Part shown: positions 8,022-18,648 of the stretch, one piece after another
Layout of the letters: each line of letters begins with the position of its first letter
How positions within the stretch are numbered: the stretch's first letter is position 1
Origin: Collinsella tanakaei YIT 12063
Lineage (GTDB): Bacteria > Actinomycetota > Coriobacteriia > Coriobacteriales > Coriobacteriaceae
DNA length: 43,269 nucleotides
Assembly (NCBI RefSeq): GCF_000225705.1
Contig: NZ_JH126471.1
Location: 53,610 to 96,878 of the forward strand
Reading direction: 5' to 3'
Position numbers and translations under genes: made by a program
Notes under the pieces: model-generated
What the model saw: the letters and a program-made list of their open reading frames with translations, nothing else
The model's database searches: none
What the model was told of the DNA's origin: nothing

Positions 8022-9005
8022 GTGGGAAAGATGCTGTTTGTAGGGGTCACCTGCGCGGACGTGGTGATCAACGTGGACCGTCTGCCGCGGACCGCGCAAG
8101 ACGTTATTGTCTACGGGCAGAAGACCATGCTGGGCGGATGCGCATTCAACGCGTTTTCTGTGGCGCACGCCCTGGGCGAGCCCGCGCTGCTGTTTAGCCC
8201 CGTTGGCACGGGCGCGTTTGGCGACTTTGTACGCAAGGGCCTTGCCGCGGAGGGCGTGCCCGTGCTGGTAGAGAACCCGCAGATGGAAAACGGCTGCTGC
8301 TATTGCTTTGTGGAGCCCGGCGGCGAGCGCACGTTCATCGCGTACCACGGGGCGGATTATCACTATGAGTCCGCGTGGTTCGATGCGCTTGATATGGACG
8401 AGGTCGACGCGGTGTATTCGTGTGGCCTTGAGATCGAGGACCCCACCGGTTCGTTGGTGGTCGAGTTCTTGGAGCGAGCATGCGCGGGCAAGCAGCTGTA
8501 CTTTACTCCGGGGCCTCGTCCCGAATCGCTGCCCATGGACCTGGTGGAGCGCATCTACGATTTGCACCCCCAGTTGCATATGAATGCGGATGAGGCATGC
8601 GTAGCTGCCGCGCGCCTTACGGGTGAGGCGGATGCGTTCGCGCGTGGCGGCGCAATGGATGGGGACGCGGCGGACGGGGACGCGTCCGGCGTCGACCAGG
8701 CGGTGGTGCGGGCGGTCGCCGTGCTGCAGAAGCGCGTGGGCAACACCGTTTTCGCTACCATGGGGCCGGATGGCTGCTATTTCGATACCGGCGAGCGCCG
8801 CGGCGTGGTGCCGGGCGTGGCGGCGACGGTGGTGGACACCATCGGCGCGGGCGATTCTCATATTGGCGCGCTGATGAGCGCGCGGCACCGCGGCGAGTCG
8901 ATCGAGGGCGCCCTGATGCGCGCGAACCGCGTGGCATCTGCGGTGGTGGGCGCGTCCGGCGCGCATCTGCCGCGCGAGCGCGTGGCGGAGGCTGCCGGGT
9001 ATTAA
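8022..9005 (+). CDS. PfkB-family carbohydrate/nucleoside kinase
   Basis: This is a ribokinase-like (PfkB) sugar kinase of about 327 residues. The N-terminal substrate lid strand VGVTCADVVINVDRLP, the LGGCAFNAFSVAHALG segment (first PfkB signature region, with the GG that closes on the sugar) and the C-terminal DTIGAGDSHIGAL (second signature, with the catalytic Asp and anion hole) are all present. GTG 8022 was chosen because AGGAGG (8012-8017) lies just before it; ATG 8031 is the alternative, and the longer open frame lacks a ribosome site. An unusual Gly/Asp-rich stretch (about residues 207-225, GGAMDGDAADGDASG) lies between the two lobes. The family covers ribose, fructose, adenosine and other substrates, and the sequence does not tell which. 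It is divergent from yaaA. Confidence 0.88.
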   Translation: MGKMLFVGVTCADVVINVDRLPRTAQDVIVYGQKTMLGGCAFNAFSVAHALGEPALLFSPVGTGAFGDFVRKGLAAEGVPVLVENPQMENGCCYCFVEPGGERTFIAYHGADYHYESAWFDALDMDEVDAVYSCGLEIEDPTGSLVVEFLERACAGKQLYFTPGPRPESLPMDLVERIYDLHPQLHMNADEACVAAARLTGEADAFARGGAMDGDAADGDASGVDQAVVRAVAVLQKRVGNTVFATMGPDGCYFDTGERRGVVPGVAATVVDTIGAGDSHIGALMSARHRGESIEGALMRANRVASAVVGASGAHLPRERVAEAAGY

Positions 9006-9052
9006 GCGCGCCGCGCTTGGCGGCTATTTTTCCAGAAGAACTCGTTCAAAGA

Positions 9053-9106
9053 TAAAACGGCCCGACCCGCAGACCGGATGCGTTGCCGGTGCAGGGGTCG
9101 GGCCGT
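9053..9106 (-). terminator. Rho-independent terminator of the M18 aminopeptidase gene
   Basis: A perfect 12-bp stem (ACGGCCCGACCC at 9057-9068 with its complement at 9095-9106) is followed on the minus strand by TTTT. It lies 56 bases after the aminopeptidase stop and may also stop transcripts from the PfkB gene. Confidence 0.7.
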
Positions 9107-9161
9107 ATTCGTTGCGTCGGACGACTCCTTGCGGGGCCGTCCCCGTGGCGCTTGCGCGGCG

Positions 9162-10553
9162 CTAGGCGCGGGCGATAAAGGCCTTATAGCCCTTGTAGGC
9201 CTCGAAGACGTCCGCCTTGTTGGTGGCCTCCCAAAGCGCGTGCATGGAGATGACCGCCACGCCGGAGTCGATGACGTCCATGCCGTACTCGGCCAGGATA
9301 TAGGCGATGGTGCCGCCGCCGCCCGCACCGATGCGACCGAGCTCGCAGGTCTGGTAGTCGACGCCCGCCTCGTCCATGATGTCGCGGATCAGCGCGAAGT
9401 ACTCGGCGTCGGCATCGTTGGAGCCGCTCTTGCCGCGTGCGCCGGTGTACTTGTTGAAGCACAGGCCGTGACCCATGATGGCGGCGTTCTTCTTCTCGAA
9501 GCGGTCGGCGTAGAGGTGGTCGAAGCCGGCGGAGACGTCGGAGCTGAGCATGCGGGAGTTGGCGAGCGCGCGGCGAAGCGCCAGCGGGGAGTCCTCGCCG
9601 GCCAGCGCCATGATCTCGGCGACGGTGTTCTCGAAGAAGCGGCTGGTCATGCCGGAGGCGCCCACGGAGCCGATCTCCTCCTTGTCGACCAGCAGGGTGA
9701 CACTGGTGGTCTCGACCTGGGGCACGTCGAGCTGGGCGAGCAGGGAGGTGTAGGCGCAGACGCGGTCGTCCTGGCCGTGGCCCAGAATCATGGAGCGGTC
9801 CAGGCCCATGTCGCGGGCGGGGCCGGCGGGCACGACCTCTATCTCGGCGGAGAGGAAGTCCTCCTCCTCGACGTCGTACTTCTCCTTGATGAGGTTGAGG
9901 AACATCTGCTTGACGGGCTCCTTGGCCTCTTCGTCCCCATCGATCACCACGGGGCGGCCGGCGACGATGACATCGAGGTTCTCATGCTCGACCGCCTTGC
10001 CGGCGGGCTTCTCCATCTGGTCGCTCGCCAGGTGGATCAGGAGGTCGGAGATGCAGAAGACGGGATCGGTCGCATCCTCGCCCACCACGACGTCGACGGT
10101 GGTGCCGTCCTTCTTGCAGATGACGCCGTGAAGCGCCAGCGGGGTGGCGACCCAGTGGTAGGCCTTGACGCCGCCGTAGTAATGGGTGTCCAGGTAGGCC
10201 ATGTCGCCGGCCTCGTAGAGCGGGTTCTGCTTGAGGTCCAGGCGCGGGGAGTCGATGTGGGCGCCCAGGATGTTCATGCCCTGCTCCATGGGGCGGCTGC
10301 CCAGGTTGACAAGCATAAGGGTCTTGTTGTGGCTGACGGCGTAGACCTTGTCGCCCGCCTTGAGCTCGCGGCCCTGCTCGACGGCATCGGCCAGGTTGGT
10401 GTAGCCGGCGGCCTCGGCCAGCTTGATGGATGAGGTCACGCACTCGCGCTCGGTCTTGTTGTCGCTGATGAAGGCGCGGTAGCGCTCGCAGAGATCGTCG
10501 AGCTCGGCAAGCGCCGCCTCGTCATATTTCTTCCATGCGTTGGGTCGTTCCAT
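9162..10553 (-). CDS. M18 family aminopeptidase (aspartyl aminopeptidase type)
   Basis: This 463-residue cytosolic metallopeptidase of clan MH, family M18, removes N-terminal residues from peptides and prefers acidic residues in characterised members. GAHIDSPRLDLKQNPLYE holds the first zinc ligand (His99) and a catalytic Asp two residues on. DKEEIGSVGASGM holds the general base/metal Glu pair, and GHGLCFNKYTG and the C-terminal SMHALWEATNKAD complete the metal centre. The start is ATG 10553, preceded by AAGGAA, and the length is normal for the family. It stands alone, divergent from polA. Together with the PepV-like dipeptidase further right it points to use of peptides as a nutrient source. 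Confidence 0.95.
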   Translation of the reverse strand: MERPNAWKKYDEAALAELDDLCERYRAFISDNKTERECVTSSIKLAEAAGYTNLADAVEQGRELKAGDKVYAVSHNKTLMLVNLGSRPMEQGMNILGAHIDSPRLDLKQNPLYEAGDMAYLDTHYYGGVKAYHWVATPLALHGVICKKDGTTVDVVVGEDATDPVFCISDLLIHLASDQMEKPAGKAVEHENLDVIVAGRPVVIDGDEEAKEPVKQMFLNLIKEKYDVEEEDFLSAEIEVVPAGPARDMGLDRSMILGHGQDDRVCAYTSLLAQLDVPQVETTSVTLLVDKEEIGSVGASGMTSRFFENTVAEIMALAGEDSPLALRRALANSRMLSSDVSAGFDHLYADRFEKKNAAIMGHGLCFNKYTGARGKSGSNDADAEYFALIRDIMDEAGVDYQTCELGRIGAGGGGTIAYILAEYGMDVIDSGVAVISMHALWEATNKADVFEAYKGYKAFIARA

Positions 10554-10750
10554 GACGTTCCTTTCGTTCTACGCAGGTTGTGTTACCGCATGCCATGGTA
10601 TCACGTGGACGCGGAGCCTTTGTGCTTTCTACCGCGGCGGGCGTATTCGCTTCGCTTGCGGAAGAGTAGGGGAGGGCGCTGTGGGATATGGCGCCAAGGG
10701 TGCCGCTCGCGTAGACTGGTGCTCAGCAAAAAGATACTAAGGAGGGTCTT

Positions 10751-13567
<2,817 letters not shown>

Positions 13568-13589
13568 CACCCGGTAAGTAATACGTGGG

Positions 13590-13655
13590 GCGGGAGGTCC
13601 CCTTCCCCTGGAGTATGCGCTTCGCGAAATACTCCAGGGGAAGGGGACCTCCCGC
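13590..13655. terminator. Very long perfect hairpin downstream of polA
   Basis: The left arm 13590-13616 and right arm 13629-13655 are perfectly complementary over 27 bp, with a 12-base loop that contains the palindrome TTCGCGAA. TTCTTGCATCTCTTT follows the right arm. The position 22 bases after the polA stop fits a terminator, but the stem is about twice the usual length. Confidence 0.6.
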
Positions 13656-13769
13656 TTCTTGCATCTCTTTGGGTGTTGTGTGGCTGCGCACGGGCTTGTG
13701 CGGGAGCGTGGCAGCGCGCGGCAGTGTGCGCGACGGCATCCCGCAGTTTTCGACGAAGTGGGCCGATTT

Positions 13770-13976
13770 CAAAGTGGCCAAAGTAGTTCGTTTTAATACA
13801 TGTATTGAAACGGGCCGTTATAGGCGTCCGAAATGGTTCTTTCTAATACCGGAATCGAAATCGGTATTATCCTGTGCCACTTTTTTCAGAAAAAGTGGCA
13901 CGATCCAATACCGATGTGAAACGGGGTATTAAATCGTGCCATTTTAGACGTTCAAAACGGCATTCTGTAATACACG
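13770..13976 (+). repeat. Four degenerate tandem units built on AATAC palindromes, some with GTGCCA hairpins
   Basis: AATAC occurs at 13795, 13845, 13907 and 13969, spaced 50, 62 and 62 bases. In three of four units it opens an inverted repeat: AATACATGTATT; TAATACCG...CGGTATTA; AATACC...GGTATT. Two units are preceded by a second hairpin: GTGCCACTTTTT (13874-13885), loop TCAG, perfect complement 13890-13901; and an imperfect copy GTGCCATTTT...AAAACGGCA from 13936. No ORF with a ribosome site is present. The rest of the 13656-14083 gap shows nothing recognisable. Confidence 0.6.
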
Positions 13977-14083
13977 CGGACGCAGGGTGGGGCCAGCGAC
14001 GCTTTCGGCTCCGTCCAGCCTGGTTGCCATGGTTGCCGCGGCCGGCGGGCGCAGGACGGGCTCGGCGGCCCGCGGCCCGGCGC

Positions 14084-14920
14084 CTACTTGACCGGGACCG
14101 CCTCGATGATGCGGTCGAGAACGGTCAGCACGCCCTCTTCCATGTTGCTGGGCGCCAGGAACATGCCGTGATCATGCATGTGCTCGGCAGCGTTGCCCAT
14201 AACGTAGCTGTGGCCAACAATGTCCAGCATGGGGATGTCGTTATAGGTATCGCCAAAGGCGGCGATGTCTGCCAGGTCCACTCCTGCGTGCTCGGCGAGG
14301 CGACGCATACCCGAGCCCTTGTCGATACCGATGTTCATGAAGTCGATCCACTCGGCTCCCGCGCAGGTCACATAGAGCTTGTCACCAAATTCTGGCTGGT
14401 AGATGGTATCGAACTGCTCTTTGCTGTTCCACGTGGGATAGTAGACCGAGACCTTGTTGGCATCAACGTCCAAGCCCTCGAAGCTCTCCAGGTAGTTGAT
14501 CGCCTTGTAGTAGATGCTGACTTCGCTGTGGTGCTCGTAGTCGCGGGCAAGGGCGTATGCCTCGTCGTACGCGCAGAGAACGGGCACGCCTTCGCCTGAT
14601 TCCACAACGCGTGTAAGGACCGACCGGTACAATTCCACATCCATTTTGTCTTTATAGATGGGATTGTCGTTCACATAGACGTTGGCTCCGTTGTCGCAGA
14701 CCATCGCCATGCGTGCGTGGTTGCTGGGGAACGAGAGGCGAAGCGCCGGCGCGGGGCGTCCGCTTGCCGCGCAAAACAGGATGCCGCGCTCGTAGAGGGC
14801 GTCGATGCGCTCGGCGATTCCCACGGGCATGGATTTGTCATCATGGAGTAAGGTGAGGTCCATATCCGTGGCGACGATCTTGATGCTCGCGAGGTTCTGA
14901 TCTTCCAAATAGCTTTTCAT
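14084..14920 (-). CDS. HAD-superfamily hydrolase, Cof-like subfamily IIB
   Basis: This 278-residue cytosolic phosphatase has a C2-type cap. Motif I is ATDMDLTLL, with the nucleophile and acid/base aspartates present, but the usual glycine of DxDGT is replaced by leucine. AASGRPAPAL gives motif II, and GDTYNDIPMLDIVGHSYVMGNA is motif IV with the metal-binding Asp residues. DKGSGMRRLAEHAGV matches the Cof/YidA K-G-x-x-L helix. ATG 14920 was chosen because GGGGGAA lies just upstream and the additional N-terminal residues of the longer frame (FLFLFLF) are not family-like. Characterised relatives dephosphorylate sugar phosphates or flavin precursors; the substrate here cannot be read. It is divergent from the arginine genes across a 564-bp gap. 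Confidence 0.88.
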   Translation of the reverse strand: MKSYLEDQNLASIKIVATDMDLTLLHDDKSMPVGIAERIDALYERGILFCAASGRPAPALRLSFPSNHARMAMVCDNGANVYVNDNPIYKDKMDVELYRSVLTRVVESGEGVPVLCAYDEAYALARDYEHHSEVSIYYKAINYLESFEGLDVDANKVSVYYPTWNSKEQFDTIYQPEFGDKLYVTCAGAEWIDFMNIGIDKGSGMRRLAEHAGVDLADIAAFGDTYNDIPMLDIVGHSYVMGNAAEHMHDHGMFLAPSNMEEGVLTVLDRIIEAVPVK

Positions 14921-14966
14921 AGTTCCCCCATACGTGAAAAGAAATAGAAACAAAAAAGAATGCATC

Positions 14967-14994
14967 TTGCATCTCGTCTGCTTTAGCGTAATAT
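14967..14994 (+). promoter_or_regulatory. Candidate promoter in the gap upstream of argG
   Basis: TTGCAT and TAATAT are separated by 16 bases. It points toward argG, whose start is about 490 bases away, and toward the tiny ORF at 15095. The rest of the gap 14921-15484 holds no clear gene; near argG, GCAGGC...GCCTGC forms a small hairpin just before the ribosome site. Confidence 0.3.
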
Positions 14995-15094
14995 AGCGAC
15001 AACGCGAATTGGTTGACGAATTGACCGTTTATCGAAAAGTACCAACCATTTGCGATTTGGTAATTGCGACGTCTTTTAGGCAAGGAGCGGACGA

Positions 15095-15208
15095 GTGAAC
15101 ACGGCACTGGCTACATATGAGGGCATGGCGATGTGCGCCATCCTGCCCAGCCAGAATGCTGCCGACAGCGCCGCACGACGCCAGCGTGCAATTTCCCGAC
15201 GACGATAA
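15095..15208 (+). CDS. Possible 37-residue ORF (leader peptide or gene remnant)
   Basis: A GTG codon with AAGGAG seven bases upstream opens a 37-codon frame ending at TAA 15206-15208 (MNTALATYEGMAMCAILPSQ... ending ISRRR). Just past the Gln-Arg region a second frame continues as VQFPDDDNVVSVCMEVAAS, so the stretch may be a frameshifted remnant of a longer small protein. No family is recognised. Supported only by the ribosome site and the promoter-like sequence about 100 bases upstream. Confidence 0.2.
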   Translation: MNTALATYEGMAMCAILPSQNAADSAARRQRAISRRR

Positions 15209-15484
15209 CGTTGTCTCTGTTTGCATGGAGGTTGCGGCCAGCACGCCAAGATGACCTCCGCAGAGTCTAACTGAGTTCGCCGGGGGTTCTTCTCTCGTAA
15301 GCTTACATGCCGGCTGCTGCCGTAGTGCGCGCGCATGCTTGCGGGAAATGTTGCAACATCCATATCCCTATAGGGCTCCAGTAGGCTCGTCCCACAACGC
15401 CGCATCCTCAATAAGCAGGGTGAGGGCAAGACGTGTACGTAACACAGCAGGCGGGGGGCCTGCGAAGTCGAAAGGACGATTCCC

Positions 15485-16771
15485 ATGAGCAAGGAGAAAG
15501 TTGTACTCGCGTATTCCGGCGGTCTGGACACCTCTGTCTGCGTCAAGTGGCTGCAGGAGGAAATGAACCTCGACGTCATCGCCGTTCTGGGCAACGTTGG
15601 CCAGGAGCATGACGGCCTTGAGAAGATCAAGGAAAAGGCCCTGTCCCTGGGCGTTGTCGCCTGCGAGGTTGTCGACATGCGCCAGGAGTTTGTGGATCAG
15701 TACGTCTCTTGCGCCATCGCCGCCAACGCCATGTATGAGAACAAGTACCCGCTGCTCTCCGCCCTGTCTCGTCCGCTGATCTCCGCCCATCTGGTCCAGG
15801 CCGCCCACAAGTACGGTGCCACCTGCATTGCCCACGGCTGCACCGGCAAGGGTAACGACCAGGTCCGCTTCGAGACCTCCATTATGACGCTCGATCCCTT
15901 CCTCAAGGTTATCGCCCCTGTTCGCGAGTGGGATTTGGGCATGCGTCCGGACGAGATCGCCTACGCCAAGAAGCGCGGCGTGCCGGTGCCCGTGACCACC
16001 GAGGCTCCCTATTCCATCGATGACAACCTGTGGGGCCGCGCCATCGAGGCGGGCGTTCTCGAGGATCCCTGGAACGAGCCGCCGGCGGACATCTGGACCA
16101 TGACCGTCGACCCCGCTGAGGCCCCGGACACCCCCACCTACGTCGAGGTTGGTTTTGAGAAGGGTATTCCCTGCAGCCTGGATGGCGAGAAGATGGGCAT
16201 GGTCGAGCTTATCGAGAAGATGAACAGGATCGCCGGCGAGAACGGCTACGGCCGCATCGACATGATCGAGAACCGCTACGTGGGCTTGAAGTCCCGCGAG
16301 TGCTACGAGGTTCCCGCCGGTCTCGCCCTTATCGCCGCCCATAAGGCGCTTGAGGACCTGTGCCTGGAGCGCGACGTGCTGCACGCCAAGCTGAGCCTTG
16401 AGCAGGCATGGGCGGACCAGGTCTACAACGGCCGCTGGTTCTCTCCCTACAAGCAGGCTATCGACGCCTTCATGGCCAGCGCCCAGGATATGGTGAGCGG
16501 CACCATCAAGCTCAAGTTCTATAAGGGTTCCTGCGTGGTCGCCGGCCGCAAGAGCGCCTGCGCTCTGTATGACCAGAACCTGGCCACCTATGACAACGAC
16601 GACGCCTTTGACCAGAAGGCCGCCAAGGGCTTCATCGACATCCAGGCCCTGTCCCTCAAGACCTGGGCGATCAAGAAGTCCCAGGTTGCCCAGCAGCAGG
16701 AGGCCTCGTCCGTAAAGCTCGACGTTGTCTCCGGCACCTGCCCCGCGTGCGACCAGGCCGTCAACTACTAA
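15485..16771 (+). CDS. argG: Argininosuccinate synthase
   Basis: This enzyme condenses citrulline and aspartate with ATP to argininosuccinate, the penultimate step of arginine synthesis (or part of citrulline recycling). The 428-residue chain starts KVVLAYSGGLDTSVCVKWL, where SGGLDTS is the PP-loop ATP site. AHGCTGKGNDQVRFE near residue 118 binds citrulline and aspartate, and IDDNLWGRAIEAG and RYVGLKSRECYEVPAG complete the synthetase and multifunctional domains. AAAGGAC precedes ATG 15485. It is followed after 9 bases by a 70-codon ORF and then by argH, so the three probably form one transcript. No other arginine genes (argCJBD, argF, argR) are in the window, so citrulline must come from elsewhere. 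Confidence 0.98.
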   Translation: MSKEKVVLAYSGGLDTSVCVKWLQEEMNLDVIAVLGNVGQEHDGLEKIKEKALSLGVVACEVVDMRQEFVDQYVSCAIAANAMYENKYPLLSALSRPLISAHLVQAAHKYGATCIAHGCTGKGNDQVRFETSIMTLDPFLKVIAPVREWDLGMRPDEIAYAKKRGVPVPVTTEAPYSIDDNLWGRAIEAGVLEDPWNEPPADIWTMTVDPAEAPDTPTYVEVGFEKGIPCSLDGEKMGMVELIEKMNRIAGENGYGRIDMIENRYVGLKSRECYEVPAGLALIAAHKALEDLCLERDVLHAKLSLEQAWADQVYNGRWFSPYKQAIDAFMASAQDMVSGTIKLKFYKGSCVVAGRKSACALYDQNLATYDNDDAFDQKAAKGFIDIQALSLKTWAIKKSQVAQQQEASSVKLDVVSGTCPACDQAVNY

Positions 16772-16780
16772 GGGGGAGCC

Positions 16781-16993
16781 ATGTTCGCATTCAACGTTAA
16801 CCAGGAGAAGGTCTCCCATATTCCCTACACGCTTAAAGAGTGGGCGCGCGAGCAGGGTCCCAAGACTCTGGTCCGCGAGATGGAGCTGGACCGTGCCCAG
16901 AGCGCGGAAAGGGCCTGGGGCGACTACACGCTGAAGGGCTGGGCGAACCACCATGGCGCTCACACGCAGCTGGTTGCACTTGGGTATTGCTAG
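16781..16993 (+). CDS. Hypothetical 70-residue protein between argG and argH
   Basis: A 70-codon gene starts at ATG 16781, nine bases after argG and preceded by GGGGGAG, so translation looks real. The protein is soluble, with no membrane helix or signal. It begins MFAFNVNQEKVSHIPYTLKE, has a charged helical middle (REMELDRAQSAERAWGDYT) and ends WANHHGAHTQLVALGYC with three histidines and a terminal cysteine. I do not recognise a family. The conserved-looking place inside an arginine operon suggests a regulatory or accessory role, but nothing in the sequence proves it. Confidence 0.6.
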   Translation: MFAFNVNQEKVSHIPYTLKEWAREQGPKTLVREMELDRAQSAERAWGDYTLKGWANHHGAHTQLVALGYC

Positions 16994-17000
16994 TTTTTAG

Positions 17001-17025
17001 CGGGGCCGCCTTCGCGACGGCCCCG
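17001..17025. other. Hairpin between the 70-residue ORF and argH
   Basis: CGGGGCCG (17001-17008) pairs perfectly with CGGCCCCG (17018-17025) around a 9-base loop. No T-run follows, so it is more likely a processing, stability or partial-attenuation element than a full terminator. Confidence 0.5.
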
Positions 17026-17071
17026 TTGCCGTACATCCGGCAAGGCCGGAGAATGAGAAAGGGTTGAGGTC

Positions 17072-18499
17072 ATGGCATTGTGGGGCGGAAGGTTCGAAGG
17101 CGGCGTAGCTACTTCCACGCAGGAGTTTGGCGCGTCGCTGCCGGTCGACAAGCACCTCTACAAACAGGATATCGCCGGATCTAAGGCGCACGCCGGTATG
17201 CTGGCCAAGCAGGGCATCATTAGCGACTCGGATGCCCAGGCTATAGCGGAGGGCCTTGACCAGATCGAGGCCCAGATAGACGCCGGCGACTTTGTCTTCG
17301 ACATCAACGACGAGGACATTCACATGGCGATCGAAAGCGAGCTTACGCGGCGCATCGGCGAGGCTGGCAAGCGCCTGCATACCGGTCGCTCTCGCAACGA
17401 TCAGGTAGCGACCGATACCCGCCTTGCCGTGAAGGCCTTGACCAAGGACCTTATGGAGGCGAACCTCAACCTTCGCCACGTTCTGGTGGAGGCAGCAGAG
17501 GCGAATAAGAAGGCGATACTTCCCGGCATGACGCACCTGCAGCATGCTCAGCCCGTGCTGTTCTCGCATCATCTTCTGGCGTATTACTGGATGTTCACGC
17601 GCGACTACAAGCGCATAGTCGCCGCGTTCGAAGCCGCAGACGCCTCGCCGCTGGGCGCCGCCGCGCTTGCCGGCACCACTTATCCGCTCGACCGCGTGGC
17701 GTCCGCCCACGCCATGGGCTTCAAGCAGATCATCCCCAACTCGCTCGACGCCGTGTCCGACCGTGACTTCCTGCTCGATTTGCACTTCGCCTGCTCGACC
17801 ATGGCCATGCACCTTTCGCGCCTGGCCGAGGAGATCGTGCTGTGGAGCAGCTCCGAGTTCGGCTTCATCACGCTGTCAGATTCCTTCTCCACCGGCTCTT
17901 CTATCATGCCGCAGAAGAAGAACCCCGATTTCGCCGAGCTTATCCGCGGCAAGACCGGCCGTGTCTACGGCAACCTGGTCCAGCTGCTGGTTACCTGCAA
18001 GGGCCTGCCGCTGGCCTACAACAAGGACCTGCAGGAGGACAAGGAGGGCGCCCTGGACTCCGCCCACACGCTTGCCCAGTGCCTTTCCGTCATGTCCGGC
18101 ATGATCTCGACCATGACCGTCAACGCGGACGCTATGCGCGCCGCCTGCAAGGTGGGCCACCTTGCCGCGACCGACGTGGCCGACTACCTGGCCAAGCGCG
18201 GTATGCCGTTTCGCGAGGCGCACGCCGTGGTGGGCCATCTGGTGTTGGAGTGCGACAAGCGCGGTTGCCAGCTGGACGATCTGCCGCTTGAGGTCTTCAA
18301 GGAGGCGAGCCCGCTGTTTGGCGCGGATATCACCTCTGCTTTGGACATCGACGCCATCGTCGCGGCGCGCACCACGCAGGGCGGCACCGCGCCCACGGCG
18401 GTTGCCGAGCAGATGCGCCTGGTCCGTGCGTCCTACACCGCGGACGAGGCCTACCTGGAAGGATTGCCCTACATTGTCCCCATGGGGCAGGGCGCGTAG
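17072..18499 (+). CDS. argH: Argininosuccinate lyase
   Basis: This enzyme splits argininosuccinate into arginine and fumarate. The 475-residue chain belongs to the fumarase/aspartase superfamily: LWGGRFEGG at the N-terminus, HTGRSRNDQVATD near residue 107, MTHLQHAQPVLFSHHLLAY near 152 (with the catalytic His of the family) and the signature GSSIMPQKKNPDFAELIRGK near 275. ATG 17072 follows a modest GAGG. It is last in the argG-ORF-argH unit and is followed by a clear terminator. The fumarate it releases could enter anaerobic fumarate/oxaloacetate metabolism in such an organism; that link is inference. Confidence 0.97.
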   Translation: MALWGGRFEGGVATSTQEFGASLPVDKHLYKQDIAGSKAHAGMLAKQGIISDSDAQAIAEGLDQIEAQIDAGDFVFDINDEDIHMAIESELTRRIGEAGKRLHTGRSRNDQVATDTRLAVKALTKDLMEANLNLRHVLVEAAEANKKAILPGMTHLQHAQPVLFSHHLLAYYWMFTRDYKRIVAAFEAADASPLGAAALAGTTYPLDRVASAHAMGFKQIIPNSLDAVSDRDFLLDLHFACSTMAMHLSRLAEEIVLWSSSEFGFITLSDSFSTGSSIMPQKKNPDFAELIRGKTGRVYGNLVQLLVTCKGLPLAYNKDLQEDKEGALDSAHTLAQCLSVMSGMISTMTVNADAMRAACKVGHLAATDVADYLAKRGMPFREAHAVVGHLVLECDKRGCQLDDLPLEVFKEASPLFGADITSALDIDAIVAARTTQGGTAPTAVAEQMRLVRASYTADEAYLEGLPYIVPMGQGA

Positions 18500-18518
18500 C
18501 GTTTGTTTTACTTCTTAT

Positions 18519-18551
18519 GGGTGCGCCCTTGTGTGCGGGCGCGCCCTTTTT
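18519..18551 (+). terminator. Terminator of the argG-argH unit
   Basis: GGGTGCGCCC (18519-18528) pairs with GGGCGCGCCC (18537-18546, one G-U pair) and is followed by TTTTT. It lies 20 bases after the argH stop. Confidence 0.85.
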
Positions 18552-18648
18552 CATTCACGCAGAAGGGTGAGCGCGCTATTACGACTGAGGGAGGATGCGA
18601 CGCTGTCATTCCCCTTGTCTCTAAGGCGCGCCTTGCGGCCTGCCGGGG

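Noticed and set aside
7035-8966. YaaA fused to a long N-terminal extension
   Set aside because: The extension overlaps the PfkB gene in antisense and is Arg/His-rich; the YaaA family starts exactly at ATG 7904.
13656-13932. 115-codon plus-strand ORF in the polA-HAD gap (13585-13932)
   Set aside because: It runs through the 27-bp hairpin and the palindromic repeats, has no ribosome site and no domain-like sequence.
15368-16963. 531-codon minus-strand frame opposite argG
   Set aside because: It covers argG exactly in antisense, with low-complexity Gly/Leu/Val sequence; argG has all catalytic motifs.
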